From Planctomycetaceae bacterium (GTDB lineage Bacteria > Planctomycetota > Planctomycetia > Planctomycetales > Planctomycetaceae): a DNA stretch of 5,197 nt. Both the position numbers and the translations under genes were made by a program. The notes under the pieces were generated by a model. That model made no database searches and was not told the DNA's origin. It saw only the letters and a list, made by a program, of their open reading frames with translations. Below are positions 5,058-5,197 of the stretch, piece by piece; position 1 is the stretch's first letter, and every line of letters begins with the position of its first letter. Where the stretch lies: the NCBI GenBank assembly GCA_020426085.1, contig JAGQQP010000335.1, positions 1-5,197 of the forward strand, read 5' to 3'.

Positions 5058-5197
5058 ATGCCGATTCCAGCACAGCGAACTATTCCCACTCATTCTGTCA
5101 AAAACTTTGGTAAGATTGAACATAGTTTTGAGTTGTCTGATTTAACACAAATTCAGACTTCGTCCTATGCGAGTTTTCTTCAGGCCGACAAATCGCC
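5058..5197 (+). CDS. rpoB: DNA-directed RNA polymerase subunit beta, N-terminus (partial at 3' end)
   Basis: Only the first 46 residues are present, followed by two bases of the next codon. They read MPIPAQRTIPTHSVKNFGKI, then EHSFELSDLTQIQTSSYASFL. The FGKI (17-20), followed by L..L.QIQ..SY..FLQ, is the standard RpoB opening, where the chain enters the protrusion domain. The beta subunit forms half of the RNA polymerase active-site cleft and is the rifampicin target; those parts lie beyond the window. The start is fixed: an in-frame TAA lies at 5037-5039 and ATG 5058 is the only conventional start codon after it. The upstream sequence is A-rich without a real Shine-Dalgarno match. Position after rplL is the canonical rpoB location and supports the call despite its short length. 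Confidence 0.93.
   Translation, partial: MPIPAQRTIPTHSVKNFGKIEHSFELSDLTQIQTSSYASFLQADKS

Noticed and set aside
1..5197. Mobile element, CRISPR, toxin-antitoxin or defence genes
   Set aside because: No tandem direct repeats, transposase, integrase or unexplained gene was seen; every confident gene belongs to the conserved translation/transcription string.

Overview
This window is a core information-processing locus from a bacterial chromosome, all on the + strand, in the order tuf (3' end), rpmG, tRNA-Trp, secE, nusG, rplK, rplA, rplJ, rplL, rpoB (5' end). It is the widely conserved tufB/secE/nusG/L11-L1/L10-L12/beta gene string. Gene order, moderate GC, generous spacers and the general look of the proteins (L33 type, extended SecE and NusG N-termini, RpoB N-terminus) fit a planctomycete, perhaps near Gimesia or Planctomyces. 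That placement comes from recall of family features, not from a search, and is the least certain statement here.

Layout: 1-337 is the C-terminal part of EF-Tu, followed by a strong hairpin (369-401). A 51-codon rpmG (455-610) and tRNA-Trp(CCA) (700-772) follow. secE (901-1332) and nusG (1507-2091) are separated by a 174-nt hairpin-bearing spacer. rplK (2159-2584), rplA (2680-3384), rplJ (3461-3979) and rplL (4113-4526) follow with gaps of 67 to 133 nt, several of which can fold. rpoB begins at 5058 and runs off the window.

The 531-nt stretch 4527-5057 between rplL and rpoB has no convincing gene. It holds a terminator/attenuator-like hairpin (4555-4585), a 22-bp alternating pyrimidine-purine tract with a T7 run, a good sigma70-type promoter candidate (4632-4660), and a predicted rpoB leader of about 390 nt with further stem-loops.

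Together the genes supply translation elongation (EF-Tu, L33, tRNA-Trp, L11, L1, and the L10-L12 stalk that recruits EF-Tu and EF-G), transcription elongation (NusG, RNA polymerase beta) and protein export (SecE). I see no mobile element, CRISPR array, defence system or other novel gene system. What deserves a second look is regulatory: the rplL-rpoB junction, the foldable intergenic leaders, and an L33 that keeps only half of its zinc-ribbon cysteines.
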